DNA of 64,000 bases from positions 434,001 through 498,000 of the forward strand of contig WYCU01000001.1 in assembly GCA_016617495.1 (NCBI GenBank). Direction: 5' to 3'. The notes under the pieces are model-generated. The model made no database searches and had not been told where the DNA came from. It worked only from the letters and a program-made list of their open reading frames with translations. Made by a program: the position numbers and the translations under genes. Shown one piece after another: positions 30,724 to 40,828 of this stretch (position 1 is the first letter of the stretch; each line of letters opens with the position of its first letter). Source of the DNA: Azonexaceae bacterium s22. GTDB lineage: Bacteria > Pseudomonadota > Gammaproteobacteria > Burkholderiales > Rhodocyclaceae.

Positions 30724-30907
30724 GAGTGTCCCCTGCGGTGTTTGTCAAGGCCATACATTCCTTGAACCAATGCTGATTGGCATCGGTTGCGAACCGTTGA
30801 AACCGCTGTTGTGCGCGCCCTTCGTCGGGTGTGCCTGATGCGGGAGGAAAGCAACCACTCTGAACCCAGGTTCAGGATGCCGGCCTAACGGCATGCGCGG
30901 GGGCTCC
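30724..30907 (+). ncRNA. ssrS: 6S RNA
   Basis: An RNA of about 184 nt directly downstream of zapA. The ends pair (GAG-tgt-CCCC-tGCG with CGC-GGGG-gCUC), as in the closing stem of 6S RNA. The 5' arm has CCCCTGCGGTGTTTG and ATTCCTTGAACC; the 3' arm has TGAACCCAGGTTCAGGATGCC and ACGGCATGCG. Both arms resemble E. coli and betaproteobacterial 6S RNA. It binds RNA polymerase sigma-70 holoenzyme as an open-promoter mimic. Exact ends are estimates. Confidence 0.87.
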
Positions 30908-30911
30908 TGAC

Positions 30912-30948
30912 AACGGGTGGCAGAGACGATCTGCCACCCGTTTCCTTT
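30912..30948 (+). terminator. Intrinsic terminator downstream of 6S RNA
   Basis: A 13-bp perfect stem (AACGGGTGGCAGA / TCTGCCACCCGTT) with the 5-nt loop GACGA, followed by TCCTTT. It lies 4 nt after the end of the 6S RNA and before the EVE gene. Confidence 0.75.
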
Positions 30949-30967
30949 GGTAGAACGGGAAGCAGGC

Positions 30968-31447
30968 ATGGCCTACTGGTTGATGAAATCCGAACCGGAA
31001 GAAGTTTCCATCGACGATCTGGCGCGAGAGGGTCGTGTGCCGTGGTTTGGCGTCCGCAATTACCAGGCGCGCAACTTCATGCGCGATGCGATGACGATTG
31101 GCGATCTCGCCTTTTTCTATCATTCCGGTTGTAGCGAACCCGGTATCGCCGGCATCTGCGAGGTGTGTTCCGAGCCCTACCCCGACGAAACCCAGTTTGT
31201 CGCGGTCAACCCGTATTTCGATGCCAAATCCACGCGGGAGCAGCCGCGGTGGTTATTGCGCGATGTGCGCTTCGTGGCGAAGACCCGCTTTGTCCCGCTG
31301 AGCGAACTGCGGGGCTACCCGGAACTCGCCAACATGCGCCTCCTCGCCCGAGGCAACCGCTTATCCATCACACCGGTCACGGCGGCGGAATGGCAATTCA
31401 TCACCGGCATCAGTGCGCTGCCGACGAACCAAAAGGTGATCGCATGA
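30968..31447 (+). CDS. EVE-domain protein
   Basis: A protein of 159 residues that is entirely an EVE domain: opening MAYWLMKSEP, then WFGVRNYQARNFMRDAM, DLAFFYHSGC, PGIAGICEV, FVAVNPYFDAKS, and W-LRDVRFV. EVE domains are PUA-like folds proposed to read modified nucleotides in RNA or DNA; this stand-alone form has no known target. It replaces the formyl-THF cyclo-ligase gene often found at this place after 6S RNA. The stop overlaps the ATG of the TauE/SafE gene (ATGA). Confidence 0.92.
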   Translation: MAYWLMKSEPEEVSIDDLAREGRVPWFGVRNYQARNFMRDAMTIGDLAFFYHSGCSEPGIAGICEVCSEPYPDETQFVAVNPYFDAKSTREQPRWLLRDVRFVAKTRFVPLSELRGYPELANMRLLARGNRLSITPVTAAEWQFITGISALPTNQKVIA

Positions 31448-32253
31448 GTATCGAGTGGCTTGCCGCCTATCTGTTGTTGGGCGCATTTGTTGGATTTTTT
31501 GCCGGTTTGCTGGGCGTGGGCGGTGGCGGCATCATGGTGCCGTTGTTGACCACGATGTTTGCGGCGCAGGGCTTCCCCCCGGAACACATGGTGCATCTAG
31601 CGCTGGGTACGTCCATGGCGGCCATCGTCCTGACCTCGATCGCCAGCTTGCGGGCACATCATGCCCATGGCGCGGTGCGCTGGGATATCGTCAAGGGGAT
31701 CGCGCCCGGCGTGCTGGTCGGCACCTTCGCCGGGACATTTATCGCCGCGTCGGTACCGACGCGGCCATTGGCGATTTTTTTCGCCTGCTTCATGGCCTAC
31801 GTCTCGATCCAGATGATCCTCAATGTCAAACCCAAGCCTTCGCGTGACTTGCCGGGCGCGGCAGGGCTGGCCGGGGTCGGCGGGGTGATCGGGGTGATTT
31901 CCGCACTGGTGGCCATCGGCGGCGGTTCGTTGTCGGTGCCCTTCATGACCTGGTGCAACGTCAAGATGCAGAACGCCATTGGGACTTCGGCGGCCATCGG
32001 CTTGCCCATCGCGCTGGCCGGAGCGGCCGGCTATCTCATCAACGGCTGGGGTGGTGACGGCTTGCCCGACTGGTCGCTCGGCTATGTGTTTTTGCCGGCA
32101 CTGCTGCTGATCAGTGCCGTCTCAACCTTTACCGCGCCGCTCGGGGCGCGGTTGGCGCATCGCCTGCCCGTGGCGACGCTCAAGAAAATCTTCGCCGGTG
32201 TCCTCATGGCACTTTCAGCGAAGATGCTCCATACGGTATTCAGCGCGCCTTGA
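31444..32253 (+). CDS. TauE/SafE-family sulfite/organosulfonate-type membrane permease
   Basis: A protein of 269 residues with about eight membrane helices and the duplicated TauE/SafE motifs: GFFAGLLGVGGGGIMVPLL with HLALGTSMAAI in the first half, and SALVAIGGGSLSVPF with NAIGTSAAIGLPIA in the second. Members export or import sulfite, sulfonates or sulfoacetate; this substrate is unknown. It is coupled to the EVE gene by a 4-nt overlap and converges with the enoyl-CoA hydratase gene (14-nt overlap). Confidence 0.88.
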   Translation: MSIEWLAAYLLLGAFVGFFAGLLGVGGGGIMVPLLTTMFAAQGFPPEHMVHLALGTSMAAIVLTSIASLRAHHAHGAVRWDIVKGIAPGVLVGTFAGTFIAASVPTRPLAIFFACFMAYVSIQMILNVKPKPSRDLPGAAGLAGVGGVIGVISALVAIGGGSLSVPFMTWCNVKMQNAIGTSAAIGLPIALAGAAGYLINGWGGDGLPDWSLGYVFLPALLLISAVSTFTAPLGARLAHRLPVATLKKIFAGVLMALSAKMLHTVFSAP

Positions 32254-33016
32254 AATTCGGCTTGCGCTTTTCCAGAAAGGCAGCCAGGCCCTCGCGGTAA
32301 TCTTCGGTGTCGAGAAAGGCGAAGGATGCGGCCTTCTCGGCATCGCTCAACGGCGCGCCAGTCTGCAAGCGGCGGATCCACTGCTTGTGCCACCCGGCCA
32401 CAAGCGGTGCCCCCGCGCAGATGCGGCGGGCGGTGGCATAGGCTTCGTCGATCACTTGCGCATCGGCGACCACGCGGGTGACCAGCCCTTTGCTAGCAGC
32501 TTCAGCGGCGGCCAGGATGCGGCCTTCCAACAGGATTTCCTTCATCACGGCAGCGCCTGCGAGGCGTAGCAGTCCCTCCATTTCACCGGGGTACATCGAG
32601 AATCCGAGGCGATTGATCGGTGCCCCGAAACGCGCCGTCTCGCCGCATATGCGCAGATCGCAGACACCGGCGATTTCCAGCCCACCGCCGATGCACGCGC
32701 CCTGAATCAGCGCCACCGTGGGGTGCGGGCAATCGGCGATGGCGTTCAACGCAGCGGCAACCCGGCCGTGATAGTGCAGTGCTTGTTCCAGCGTGGCCCG
32801 CGCCGTGACGAACTCCTCCAGATCGCCGCCCGCCGCAAAGGCCTCATCGCCGGCCCCGCGCAGGACGACGCAGCGAATGTCGCGGTCGACCGTCAATTTG
32901 GCCATGATTTCAGCGAGCTGCTCCCACATCGCGAGATCGATCGCGTTGAGCTTGCCCGGGTTGTTCAATGAGAGCGTTGCGATTTCGCCCTGAATCTGGA
33001 GATCGACCGTGGCCAT
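32240..33016 (-). CDS. Enoyl-CoA hydratase/isomerase family protein
   Basis: A crotonase-fold protein of 258 residues. Oxyanion-hole segments are AGGDLEEF (about 62-69) and GACIGGGLEIAGVCDLRI (about 105-122), then RFGAP. The Glu usually catalytic at the GG-E segment is replaced (GFSMYPGEMEGLLRLAG follows), so exact activity (hydratase, isomerase or other) is open. It is transcribed away from the DUF485-actP genes. A core match to the dispersed repeat (32878-32892) lies inside, antisense. Confidence 0.88.
   Translation of the reverse strand: MATVDLQIQGEIATLSLNNPGKLNAIDLAMWEQLAEIMAKLTVDRDIRCVVLRGAGDEAFAAGGDLEEFVTARATLEQALHYHGRVAAALNAIADCPHPTVALIQGACIGGGLEIAGVCDLRICGETARFGAPINRLGFSMYPGEMEGLLRLAGAAVMKEILLEGRILAAAEAASKGLVTRVVADAQVIDEAYATARRICAGAPLVAGWHKQWIRRLQTGAPLSDAEKAASFAFLDTEDYREGLAAFLEKRKPNFKAR
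32878..32892 (+). repeat. Core-only match to the dispersed repeat, inside the enoyl-CoA hydratase gene
   Basis: TGTCGCGGTCGACCG without A-tracts, on the strand opposite the gene, where it encodes TVDRDI. It may be a decayed copy or chance. Confidence 0.4.
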
Positions 33017-33092
33017 GCGTTTTTCAGGAAAGGAATAAAACGCGAAATTATAAGCGCCAGCGGGAACGCGGAAGAGAGGGAGACAGGCTATG

Positions 33093-33110
33093 TCTTATAT
33101 AAGATATAAT
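33093..33110 (+). promoter_or_regulatory. Operator-like palindrome abutting a -10 box upstream of DUF485-actP
   Basis: The perfect 12-bp palindrome TCTTATATAAGA (33093-33104) is followed directly by TATAAT (33105-33110), about 67 bp before the DUF485 start. The symmetric site sits between the expected -35 and -10 positions, as repressor operators do. No clear -35 was found. Confidence 0.5.
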
Positions 33111-33176
33111 TGTTGTCGCCTTTGCGGGTAATTATGCATTTTTGACAAATTATTATTAATCAAGGGGAATTTCGCC

Positions 33177-33497
33177 ATGAGCAGCGCAATGTATGAGCGG
33201 ATGCGGGCCAATCCCAAGTTCCAGGAACTGGTGGCGCGACGTGGTCGGTTCGCCTGGACCTTGGCAATCATCGTATTGACCATGTTCTATGGATTTGTGA
33301 TGGTGGTCGCGTTTAATCCAACTGCCCTTGGGCAGCCGGTTTCCGAAGGCTCCCGCGTGACGGTCGGTGTCGCGTTGGAACTGGGGATGTTTATTTTCTT
33401 CTGGGTGCTGACTGCGGTTTACGTCAAGCGCGCGAACACGGAGTTCGATGCCCTGAACCAGGAGATCGTCCGTGAAGCCTGGAAGGAGGAGAAATAA
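33177..33497 (+). CDS. DUF485-family membrane protein (YjcH-like), partner of acetate permease
   Basis: A protein of 106 residues with two membrane helices (about 24-46 and 62-84). The N-terminal M[22 protein letters not shown] is the DUF485 hallmark. These genes almost always precede actP, and the protein may help its assembly or function. An AAGGGGAA ribosome site precedes the ATG. The actP ATG follows after one base. Confidence 0.9.
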   Translation: MSSAMYERMRANPKFQELVARRGRFAWTLAIIVLTMFYGFVMVVAFNPTALGQPVSEGSRVTVGVALELGMFIFFWVLTAVYVKRANTEFDALNQEIVREAWKEEK

Positions 33498-33498
33498 C

Positions 33499-35160
33499 AT
33501 GAACAAGCTGATTTCCTCGCTCGCGCTGATGGCCTTTTCGGCCGGCGCATTTGCCGCCGATGCCGTAGCCCAGACCGAAAAGCAGGCGACCAACTGGCAC
33601 GCCATCATCATGTTCTGCATCTTCGTGGCCTTGACCATGGGGATCACCTACTGGGCGGCCAGCCGCACCAAGTCGACAGCGGATTTCTACACGGCCGGCG
33701 GTGGCATCACCGGTTTCCAGAACGGTCTGGCGATTGCCGGGGACTACATGTCCGCCGCAACGCTGCTGGGCCTGACGGCGATGACCTATACGCAGGGCTA
33801 CGATGGCTACATCTACATGATGGCCTTCTTTGCCGGCTGGCCGATCATCCTGTTCCTGATGGCGGAGCGCCTGCGTAACCTGGGCCGCTTCACCTTCTCC
33901 GACATCACCGCTTATCGCCTCGATCAGGGGAAGGTGCGTACGATGGCAGCCGTTTCCTCGCTGACCGTCGTTTGCTTCTACCTGATTGCCCAGATGGTCG
34001 GTGCCGGACAGCTGATCAAGCTGCTGTTCGGTCTGGAGTACAACGTTGCGATCTTCGCCGTGGGTATCCTGATGATGGTTTACGTCACGTTCGGCGGCAT
34101 GGTCGCGACCACGTGGGTGCAGATCATCAAGGCCTGCATGCTGCTGGCTGGCGGTACGTTGGTGATGCTGCTGGCGATGAGCCAGTTCGGCTTTTCGTAC
34201 ACGACGCTGATCGAGAAGGCCACGAGCGTTCACAAGCTGGGCGACAAGCTGATGTATCCGGGCAGCCTGCTCAAGGATCCGGTCACCGCCATTTCGCTTG
34301 GCTTGGGTCTGATGTTCGGTACGGCCGGCCTGCCGCATATCCTGATGCGCTTCTTCACCGTGACCGACGCCAAGGAAGCGCGCAAATCCGTGCTCTACGC
34401 GTCCGGCTTTGTCGCTTACTTCTTCAACGTCATCTTCCTGATGGGCCTGTCCGCAATCATCATCGTCGGTCAGAACCCGGACTTCTTCGAAGGCGGCGAA
34501 ATCGGCAAGAAGCTGATCGGTGGCGGCAACATGGTGGCCATGCACCTCGCCAAGGCCGTTGGCGGCAACATGCTGCTGGGCTTCCTGGCTGCAGTCGCCT
34601 TCGCGACCATCCTGGCCGTGGTTTCCGGTCTCGCCCTGGCAGGCGCCTCTGCCATCTCGCATGACCTCTACGCTCGCGTCATCATGAAGGGCAGGGCGTC
34701 CGAGGCTACCGAAATCCGCGTCTCCAAGATCGCTACGATCTGTCTGGGTGCCGTTGCCATCGTCCTCGGTATCCTGTTCGAGAAGCAGAACATCGCGTTC
34801 ATGGTCGGCCTGGCCTTTGGCGTAGCGGCTGCCGCGAACTTCCCGGTGCTGATCCTTTCGATGTACTGGAAGGGCCTGACGACCCGCGGTGCGCTGATGG
34901 GCGGTTACGGCGGCCTCATCTCCGCGGTGCTGTTCGTGCTCTTCTCCAAGTCGGTTTGGGTCGATGTGCTCGGTAACGCCGCGCCGCTCTTCCCCTACAC
35001 CCAGCCTGCCCTGTTCGCGATGCCGATTGCCTTCTTCATGGCATGGCTGTTCTCGAAGACGGACAGCAGTGTGGCGGCTCAGGCAGAGATCGCCGCGTTT
35101 GAAGATCAGTACGTTCGTGCCCAGACCGGTTACGGTGCTGCAGCAGCATCGAACCACTAA
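33499..35160 (+). CDS. actP: Cation/acetate symporter ActP (sodium:solute symporter family)
   Basis: A protein of 553 residues with a signal-like N-terminus ([19 protein letters not shown]) and 13 or so membrane helices. Family motifs: [58 protein letters not shown] and [17 protein letters not shown]. It takes up acetate and other short monocarboxylates with sodium or protons. A strong GGAGGAG ribosome site lies inside the DUF485 stop region. An intrinsic terminator follows. Near the propionyl-CoA operon it probably feeds the same metabolism. Confidence 0.95.
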   Translation: MNKLISSLALMAFSAGAFAADAVAQTEKQATNWHAIIMFCIFVALTMGITYWAASRTKSTADFYTAGGGITGFQNGLAIAGDYMSAATLLGLTAMTYTQGYDGYIYMMAFFAGWPIILFLMAERLRNLGRFTFSDITAYRLDQGKVRTMAAVSSLTVVCFYLIAQMVGAGQLIKLLFGLEYNVAIFAVGILMMVYVTFGGMVATTWVQIIKACMLLAGGTLVMLLAMSQFGFSYTTLIEKATSVHKLGDKLMYPGSLLKDPVTAISLGLGLMFGTAGLPHILMRFFTVTDAKEARKSVLYASGFVAYFFNVIFLMGLSAIIIVGQNPDFFEGGEIGKKLIGGGNMVAMHLAKAVGGNMLLGFLAAVAFATILAVVSGLALAGASAISHDLYARVIMKGRASEATEIRVSKIATICLGAVAIVLGILFEKQNIAFMVGLAFGVAAAANFPVLILSMYWKGLTTRGALMGGYGGLISAVLFVLFSKSVWVDVLGNAAPLFPYTQPALFAMPIAFFMAWLFSKTDSSVAAQAEIAAFEDQYVRAQTGYGAAAASNH

Positions 35161-35179
35161 GAAACTTACGCACAAAAAA

Positions 35180-35210
35180 GCCCCGGCGGTTCTCCCCGCC
35201 GGGGCTTTTT
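35180..35210. terminator. Bidirectional intrinsic terminator between actP and the GntR gene
   Basis: A 10-bp stem GCCCCGGCGG / CCGCCGGGGC with a 6-nt loop, flanked by A6 on the left and T5 on the right, so it can end transcription from both sides. Confidence 0.9.
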
Positions 35211-35236
35211 ATTTGGTTTCGCGCAAGGTGAGCGGG

Positions 35237-35905
35237 TCAGTTTGTGTTGCGCGAACCTTTGGCGTCCATCTTGGCCAGCGCTTCGCGGCCCGACAACAGG
35301 TGATCGTGCATCAATTTTTCGGTGCGCGCCACATCCTTGGCTTCGAACGCACTCATGATCGCCCGGTGCTCATCCAGGGACTGCTGGAGGCGACCTTCCA
35401 AAGACAGCGAATGCAACCGGGAGAGCTTCAACACCTTGCGCAAATCCTGAATGACGGAGAGTAGCCAACGGTTGTTCGCCAGTTCCTGAATGCGTTTGTG
35501 GAACTCTTGATTGGCTTCGAAGAAGGCTTCGATCTTGCCTTCGCGGGCCGCGGCTTCAAGGCGCTCGTGAATCCCGCGCAACTCGGCGATATCGGCCGGC
35601 TTGGCGGCGCGCACGGCTTCAGCCGCAGAGCGCCCTTCCAGCAAGGCCATCAATGGAAAAATATCGTCCAGATCCTGACGCGAAATTTCCGTGACATAAC
35701 AGCCGCGCCGTGGCTTGAGTTCGACCAACCCTTCCGACGCCAGGACTTTCAAGGCCTCGCGCAAGGGGGTTCTGGAGATGCCGTACTGTTCGGCGAGTTT
35801 TTGCTCGTCGATCCAGGTGCCCGGTGTGAGTTCGTGCGCAAAGATACGCTGCCGAAGGCGTTCTGCAACTTCCTGATAAAGCGCGGTGGGTGCGATACGG
35901 GTCAT
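35237..35905 (-). CDS. GntR-family transcriptional regulator, FCD subfamily
   Basis: A protein of 222 residues. The N-terminal winged helix has [45 protein letters not shown] (about 17-61), followed by a WxW-free wing RRGCYVTE. The C-terminal FCD helical domain has candidate metal/ligand residues in FHKRI, DEH and MHDHL. It is divergently transcribed from the mcm-meaB-pccB-pccA operon, separated by 160 bp with two symmetric sequences, and is the obvious candidate regulator of that operon, with a short-chain acyl-CoA or organic acid as possible ligand (inference). Confidence 0.92.
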   Translation of the reverse strand: MTRIAPTALYQEVAERLRQRIFAHELTPGTWIDEQKLAEQYGISRTPLREALKVLASEGLVELKPRRGCYVTEISRQDLDDIFPLMALLEGRSAAEAVRAAKPADIAELRGIHERLEAAAREGKIEAFFEANQEFHKRIQELANNRWLLSVIQDLRKVLKLSRLHSLSLEGRLQQSLDEHRAIMSAFEAKDVARTEKLMHDHLLSGREALAKMDAKGSRNTN

Positions 35906-35946
35906 GGCGGTGTGTCTTGCGTGGAGGGCTTGCGGAGCAACTTGCC

Positions 35947-36020
35947 TCCATAATTATGGATACAGTATTATGTGTCACTTTGGCTGTCAACTTGACGGGC
36001 TAAAGCGTAGAATTTTGAAT
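35947..36020 (+). promoter_or_regulatory. Divergent gntR/mcm control region with two symmetric sites and a promoter candidate
   Basis: TCCATAATTATGGA (35947-35960) is a perfect 14-bp palindrome. It shares its last base with ATACAGTAT (35960-35968), a second dyad with a one-base centre. Further towards mcm are TTGACG (35992-35997) and, after 17 bp, TTGAAT (36015-36020), a plausible -35/-10 pair. The sites lie closer to the gntR start and may serve both autoregulation and operon control. Confidence 0.5.
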
Positions 36021-36065
36021 TCTGCATCATTGGCCCGAAAAAATCGAATCGGCGAGGGGTGTCTC

Positions 36066-38216
36066 ATGTCTGAAAAGTTCTTTGATTCCAACAACCTGGA
36101 TGTCTGGGAGAAAGCTGCGGCCAAGCAGTCTCCGGGTGGCGACGTCAATAATCTGGTGTGGAATACCCCCGAGGGCCTCAAGGTCAAGGCGCTCTATACG
36201 AAGAAGGACGTCGAGAGTCTCGAATTCGCCGACACCTTGCCGGGTGTGGCCCCCTTCCTGCGCGGTCCGCAGCCGACGATGTATGCCGTCAAGCCATGGA
36301 CGATCCGCCAGTACGCTGGCTTCTCCACGGCTGAAGCTTCCAATGCTTTCTACCGCAAGGCGCTAGCCGCTGGCGGTCAGGGTGTTTCCGTGGCTTTCGA
36401 CCTCGCCACGCACCGCGGTTACGATTCCGATAATCCCCGCGTCGTCGGTGACGTCGGCAAGGCCGGCGTGGCCATCGACTCCGTTGAGGACATGAAGATC
36501 CTGTTCGACGGCATTCCGCTCGACAAGATTTCGGTCTCGATGACCATGAACGGCGCCGTGTTGCCGATTCTCGCCGGCTACATCGTTGCCGCCGAAGAGC
36601 AAGGGGTGTCGCAAGAAAAGCTGTCGGGCACGATCCAGAACGACATTCTCAAAGAATTCATGGTGCGGAATACCTACATCTATCCGCCCAAGCCGTCGAT
36701 GAAGATCATCGCCGACATCTTCGGCTACACCGCGCAGCACATGCCGAAGTTCAACTCGATCTCGATTTCGGGTTACCACATCCAGGAAGCCGGTGCCAAC
36801 CAGGCCATCGAACTGGCCTTCACACTGGCGGACGGCATGGAGTACGTCCGTACCGGCGTCGCCTCGGGCATGGACGTCGATACTTTTGCCGGTCGTCTGT
36901 CCTTCTTCTGGGCCGTCGGCATGAACTTCTACCTCGAAATCGCCAAGATGCGCGCAGCCCGACTGCTGTGGCACCGCATCATGTCCGGTTTCGGCGCCAA
37001 GAACGCCAAGTCGATGATGCTGCGTACCCACTCGCAGACTTCCGGCTGGTCGCTGACCGAGCAGGATCCTTACAACAACGTCGTGCGCACCACCATCGAA
37101 GCGATGGCGGCAGTATTCGGCGGCACCCAGTCGCTGCACACCAATGCGCTTGACGAAGCCATCGCGCTGCCGACCGAATTCTCGGCCCGTATCGCCCGTA
37201 ATACCCAGCTGATCATCCAGGAAGAAACCCACATCACCAACGTTGTCGATCCGTGGGCCGGTTCCTACATGATGGAAAAGCTGACTCAGGACATGGCCGA
37301 CAAGGCTTGGGGCATCATCCAGGAAATCGAAGCCATGGGCGGCATGACCAAGGCTGTCGAATCCGGCTGGGCCAAGATGCAGGTCGAGACCTGCGCTGCC
37401 GACAAGCAGGCGCGCATCGACTCCGGCAAGGATGTCATCGTCGGCGTGAACAAGTACAAGCTGGCCAAGGAAGACGCCATCGAGATTCTCGATATCGACA
37501 ACCATGCCGTGCGTGAGGCACAAGTCGCTCGCCTGAAGCAGATTCGCGCCACCCGCGATACCGCTGCCGTCACCGCCGCGCTGGACGCCCTGACCAAGGC
37601 CGCCGAAACCGGCGAGGGCAACCTGCTCGATCTCACCGTCAAGGCTATTCGTCTGCGCGCTACGGTCGGTGAAGTCTCCGATGCGCTGGAAAAGGTCTTT
37701 GGCCGCTTCCGCGCCAACAACCAAACGATTTCCGGTGTTTATGGTGGTGTCGTTGAAGGTATGGAAAGCTGGGAAGAAATCAAGGCCGATGTGGCCAAGT
37801 TCGCCGAAGAAGAAGGCCGTCGTCCGCGCATCATGATCGCCAAGCTCGGTCAGGATGGTCATGACCGTGGCGCCAAGGTGGTTGCGACTGCCTACGCCGA
37901 CCTCGGCTTCGACATCGACATGGGCCCGCTCTTCCAGACGCCGGAAGAAGCTGCCCGTCAGGCCATCGAAAACGACGTGCACGCCATCGGCTGTTCGTCC
38001 CTGGCTGCCGGTCACAAGACCTTGGTGCCGCAGATCATCCAGTGCCTGAAGGATCAGGGCGCCGACGACATCATCGTCTTTGCCGGCGGTGTGATCCCGG
38101 CCCAGGATTACGATGCCCTCTTCGCGGCAGGTGCCAAGGCTGTTTTCGGCCCGGGAACCCGTATCGAAGATTCCGCCAAGCGTGTGCTGGAAGAAATCCG
38201 CAAGGCGCGCGCCTAA
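36066..38216 (+). CDS. mcm: Methylmalonyl-CoA mutase, single-chain B12-dependent form
   Basis: A protein of 716 residues interconverting methylmalonyl-CoA and succinyl-CoA with adenosylcobalamin. The N-terminal barrel carries [31 protein letters not shown] and [14 protein letters not shown]; the C-terminal cobalamin domain has the D-x-H-x-x-G motif in [11 protein letters not shown] (His lower ligand, about residue 599) and later GCSSLAAGH and FAGGVIP. Both parts are in one chain, as in homodimeric or scpA-type mutases. The start is preceded by GAGGGG. First gene of mcm-meaB-pccB-pccA. Confidence 0.96.
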   Translation: MSEKFFDSNNLDVWEKAAAKQSPGGDVNNLVWNTPEGLKVKALYTKKDVESLEFADTLPGVAPFLRGPQPTMYAVKPWTIRQYAGFSTAEASNAFYRKALAAGGQGVSVAFDLATHRGYDSDNPRVVGDVGKAGVAIDSVEDMKILFDGIPLDKISVSMTMNGAVLPILAGYIVAAEEQGVSQEKLSGTIQNDILKEFMVRNTYIYPPKPSMKIIADIFGYTAQHMPKFNSISISGYHIQEAGANQAIELAFTLADGMEYVRTGVASGMDVDTFAGRLSFFWAVGMNFYLEIAKMRAARLLWHRIMSGFGAKNAKSMMLRTHSQTSGWSLTEQDPYNNVVRTTIEAMAAVFGGTQSLHTNALDEAIALPTEFSARIARNTQLIIQEETHITNVVDPWAGSYMMEKLTQDMADKAWGIIQEIEAMGGMTKAVESGWAKMQVETCAADKQARIDSGKDVIVGVNKYKLAKEDAIEILDIDNHAVREAQVARLKQIRATRDTAAVTAALDALTKAAETGEGNLLDLTVKAIRLRATVGEVSDALEKVFGRFRANNQTISGVYGGVVEGMESWEEIKADVAKFAEEEGRRPRIMIAKLGQDGHDRGAKVVATAYADLGFDIDMGPLFQTPEEAARQAIENDVHAIGCSSLAAGHKTLVPQIIQCLKDQGADDIIVFAGGVIPAQDYDALFAAGAKAVFGPGTRIEDSAKRVLEEIRKARA

Positions 38217-38222
38217 GCACGG

Positions 38223-39233
38223 ATGAAGCTGGACGACGCGCCTGTGCGTGCCAATCTTCTTTCCGATGCGGATCGGCAGCTGGTCGACGGCGTGCTCGCC
38301 GGCCAGCGCCGTGCACTGGCCAAAGCCATCACACTGATCGAGTCGACGCGGGCCGATCATCAGCAGCGGGCGCAGCAGGTTCTGACTGCGCTGCTGCCTC
38401 AAACGGGCAACGCGATCCGGATCGGGATTTCCGGCGTGCCGGGGGCGGGCAAATCGACCTTCATCGAGGCGCTCGGCGTCTGGCTGATCGAACAGGGCAA
38501 GAAGCTGGCCGTCCTGGCAATTGATCCCTCGTCGAGTGTGACCGGTGGTTCCATCCTCGGTGACAAGACGCGCATGGAAATGCTTTCCCAGCGCGAAGAA
38601 GCCTTCATTCGCCCGAGTCCCTCTGCCGGTTCGCTGGGCGGCGTTGCCGAAAAAACCCGTGAAGCCATGCTGCTCTGTGAAGCTGCGGGCTACGATGTGA
38701 TCATCATCGAAACCGTGGGCGTGGGACAGTCCGAAACGACGGTTGCGGGCATGGTCGACATGTTCTGTCTGCTTCAGTTGCCCAATGCCGGCGATGACCT
38801 GCAGGCGATCAAGAAAGGCATCGTCGAGATTGCCGACATGGTCGTCATCAACAAAGCGGATATCGACAAGCAGGCCACGGCGGTCGTCCGCGCCCAGTGG
38901 CGCAACGCACTGCACATGTTGCGTCCGGCCTCGCCGAACTGGTCACCGCCGGTGATCGCGCTGTCGGCCCTGCACAAGCAGGGCATCGCCGATTTCTGGG
39001 AACAGGTCGAAAAATACCAGGCCGCCCTGAAGCCGACCGGCGAGTTCGCCGCCAAGCGCCAGCACCAGTCGCTGGCCTGGATGTGGCAACTGATCGACTC
39101 CGGCTTGCGGCAGCATTTTCGCCAGCATCCGCGCGTGCAGGAAAATTTGCCGGCATTTACCCGTTCCGTCGAGCAGGGATTTACGACACCGGCCGCAGCC
39201 GCATATGCGCTGCTCGATTACCTGAAACACTGA
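38223..39233 (+). CDS. meaB: MeaB, G-protein chaperone of methylmalonyl-CoA mutase
   Basis: A GTPase of 336 residues: Walker A GVPGAGKSTF (about 68-77), LAIDPSSSVTGGSILGDKTRM, the switch segment IIETVGVGQSE, and NKAD for guanine recognition. MeaB loads and protects the B12 cofactor of the mutase. Six nucleotides separate it from mcm, matching its role. The C-terminal helices with QLIDSGLRQHF belong to the dimerisation arm. Confidence 0.95.
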   Translation: MKLDDAPVRANLLSDADRQLVDGVLAGQRRALAKAITLIESTRADHQQRAQQVLTALLPQTGNAIRIGISGVPGAGKSTFIEALGVWLIEQGKKLAVLAIDPSSSVTGGSILGDKTRMEMLSQREEAFIRPSPSAGSLGGVAEKTREAMLLCEAAGYDVIIIETVGVGQSETTVAGMVDMFCLLQLPNAGDDLQAIKKGIVEIADMVVINKADIDKQATAVVRAQWRNALHMLRPASPNWSPPVIALSALHKQGIADFWEQVEKYQAALKPTGEFAAKRQHQSLAWMWQLIDSGLRQHFRQHPRVQENLPAFTRSVEQGFTTPAAAAYALLDYLKH

Positions 39234-39271
39234 TTTTTTCGAGTTACCCGATCCATTGAGGGAGTTTTTGT

Positions 39272-40807
39272 ATGCATGACATCATCCGCCAGCTGGAAAA
39301 AAAGCGTGAACTGGCCCGCCTCGGCGGTGGCCAGAAGCGTATCGACAGCCAGCACAAGAAGGGCAAGCTGACTGCCCGCGAGCGTATCGAGCTGTTGCTC
39401 GATCCGGGCTCATTCGAAGAATGGGACATGTTCAAGGAGCATCGCTGCGTCGACTTCGGTATGGATCAATCCGAAAAGACCCCGGGCGATGGCGTTGTGA
39501 TCGGTTATGGCACCATCAACGGCCGTCTGGTTTTCGTCTTCTCGCAGGATTTCACCGTTTTCGGCGGCTCGCTCTCCGAAACCCACGCCGAGAAGATCTG
39601 CAAGGTCATGGACCAGGCGATGAAGGTTGGCGCCCCGGTGATTGGCCTGAACGACTCGGGCGGTGCGCGTATCCAGGAAGGTGTTGCCTCCCTGGGCGGC
39701 TACGCCGACGTCTTCCAGCGTAACGTCATGGCTTCCGGCGTTGTGCCGCAGATCTCCATGATCATGGGCCCGTGCGCCGGCGGTGCGGTGTATTCGCCGT
39801 CGATGACCGACTTCATCTTCATGGTCAAGGACAGCTCTTACATGTTCGTGACCGGCCCGGAAGTCGTCAAGACCGTGACCCACGAAGACGTGACCGCCGA
39901 AGAACTCGGCGGTGCCGTGACCCACACGAGCAAGTCCGGCGTCGCCGACCTGGCCTTCGAGAACGACGTCGAAGCCCTCTCCATGCTGCGCCGCTTCATG
40001 AACTTCGTGCCGGCCAACAACAAGGAAAAGCCGCCGGTCACCCCGACCAACGATCCGGCCGACCGCATGGATTATTCGCTGGACACCCTGGTTCCGGATA
40101 ACGCCAACAAGCCGTACGACATGAAGGAACTGCTGGTCAAGGTCGTCGACGACAGCGATTTTTTCGAGCTGCAGCCCGACTACGCCAAGAACATCATCAT
40201 CGGCTTCGGTCGCATCGACGGCCATCCGGTCGGCATCGTCGCCAACCAGCCCCTGGTGCTCGCCGGCTGTCTGGACATCAAGTCCTCGATCAAGGCGGCC
40301 CGCTTCGTCCGCTTCTGCGATGCCTTCAACATTCCGGTCGTCACCTTCGTGGACGTCCCGGGCTTCATGCCGGGTACCGCGCAGGAATACGGTGGCATCA
40401 TCAAGCATGGCGCCAAGCTGCTCTACGCTTACGCCGAATGTACCGTGCCGAAGGTTACCGTGATCACCCGCAAGGCCTACGGTGGCGCTTACGACGTGAT
40501 GTCCTCCAAGCACCTGCGTGGCGACGTCAACCTCGCCTGGCCTTCCGCTGAAATTGCGGTCATGGGTCCGAAGGGTGCCGTGGAAATCATTTTCCGCGAA
40601 GAAAAGAACGATCCGGAAAAGCTCGCCCAGCGCGAAGCCGAGTACAAGGAAAAGTTCGCTAACCCGTTCGTCGCTGGCGCCCGTGGCTTCATCGACGACG
40701 TCATCATGCCGCACGCCACCCGCAAGCGGATCGCGCGCTCGCTGGCCATGCTGCGTGACAAGAAACTCGAAAATCCGTGGCGCAAGCACGGCAACATCCC
40801 GCTGTAA
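39272..40807 (+). CDS. pccB: Propionyl-CoA carboxylase, carboxyltransferase (beta) subunit
   Basis: A protein of 511 residues with the two carboxyltransferase halves. Seen: [20 protein letters not shown], the first oxyanion segment [12 protein letters not shown] with [11 protein letters not shown], and the second [18 protein letters not shown] with [15 protein letters not shown]. With PccA it carboxylates propionyl-CoA to methylmalonyl-CoA, feeding the mutase encoded upstream. A GAGGGAG ribosome site lies 8 nt before the ATG. Confidence 0.96.
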   Translation: MHDIIRQLEKKRELARLGGGQKRIDSQHKKGKLTARERIELLLDPGSFEEWDMFKEHRCVDFGMDQSEKTPGDGVVIGYGTINGRLVFVFSQDFTVFGGSLSETHAEKICKVMDQAMKVGAPVIGLNDSGGARIQEGVASLGGYADVFQRNVMASGVVPQISMIMGPCAGGAVYSPSMTDFIFMVKDSSYMFVTGPEVVKTVTHEDVTAEELGGAVTHTSKSGVADLAFENDVEALSMLRRFMNFVPANNKEKPPVTPTNDPADRMDYSLDTLVPDNANKPYDMKELLVKVVDDSDFFELQPDYAKNIIIGFGRIDGHPVGIVANQPLVLAGCLDIKSSIKAARFVRFCDAFNIPVVTFVDVPGFMPGTAQEYGGIIKHGAKLLYAYAECTVPKVTVITRKAYGGAYDVMSSKHLRGDVNLAWPSAEIAVMGPKGAVEIIFREEKNDPEKLAQREAEYKEKFANPFVAGARGFIDDVIMPHATRKRIARSLAMLRDKKLENPWRKHGNIPL

Positions 40808-40828
40808 GCGTCAGGAAGGATTAGGAAC

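Noticed and set aside
31198-31232. TTGTCGCGGTCAACCC in the EVE gene resembling the repeat
   Set aside because: FVAVNPYFDAKS looks like native EVE-domain sequence and the A-tracts are absent.
36363-38915. An 850-codon minus-strand frame opposite mcm and meaB
   Set aside because: Mirror of two unmistakable genes; the composition is typical of antisense GC-rich frames.
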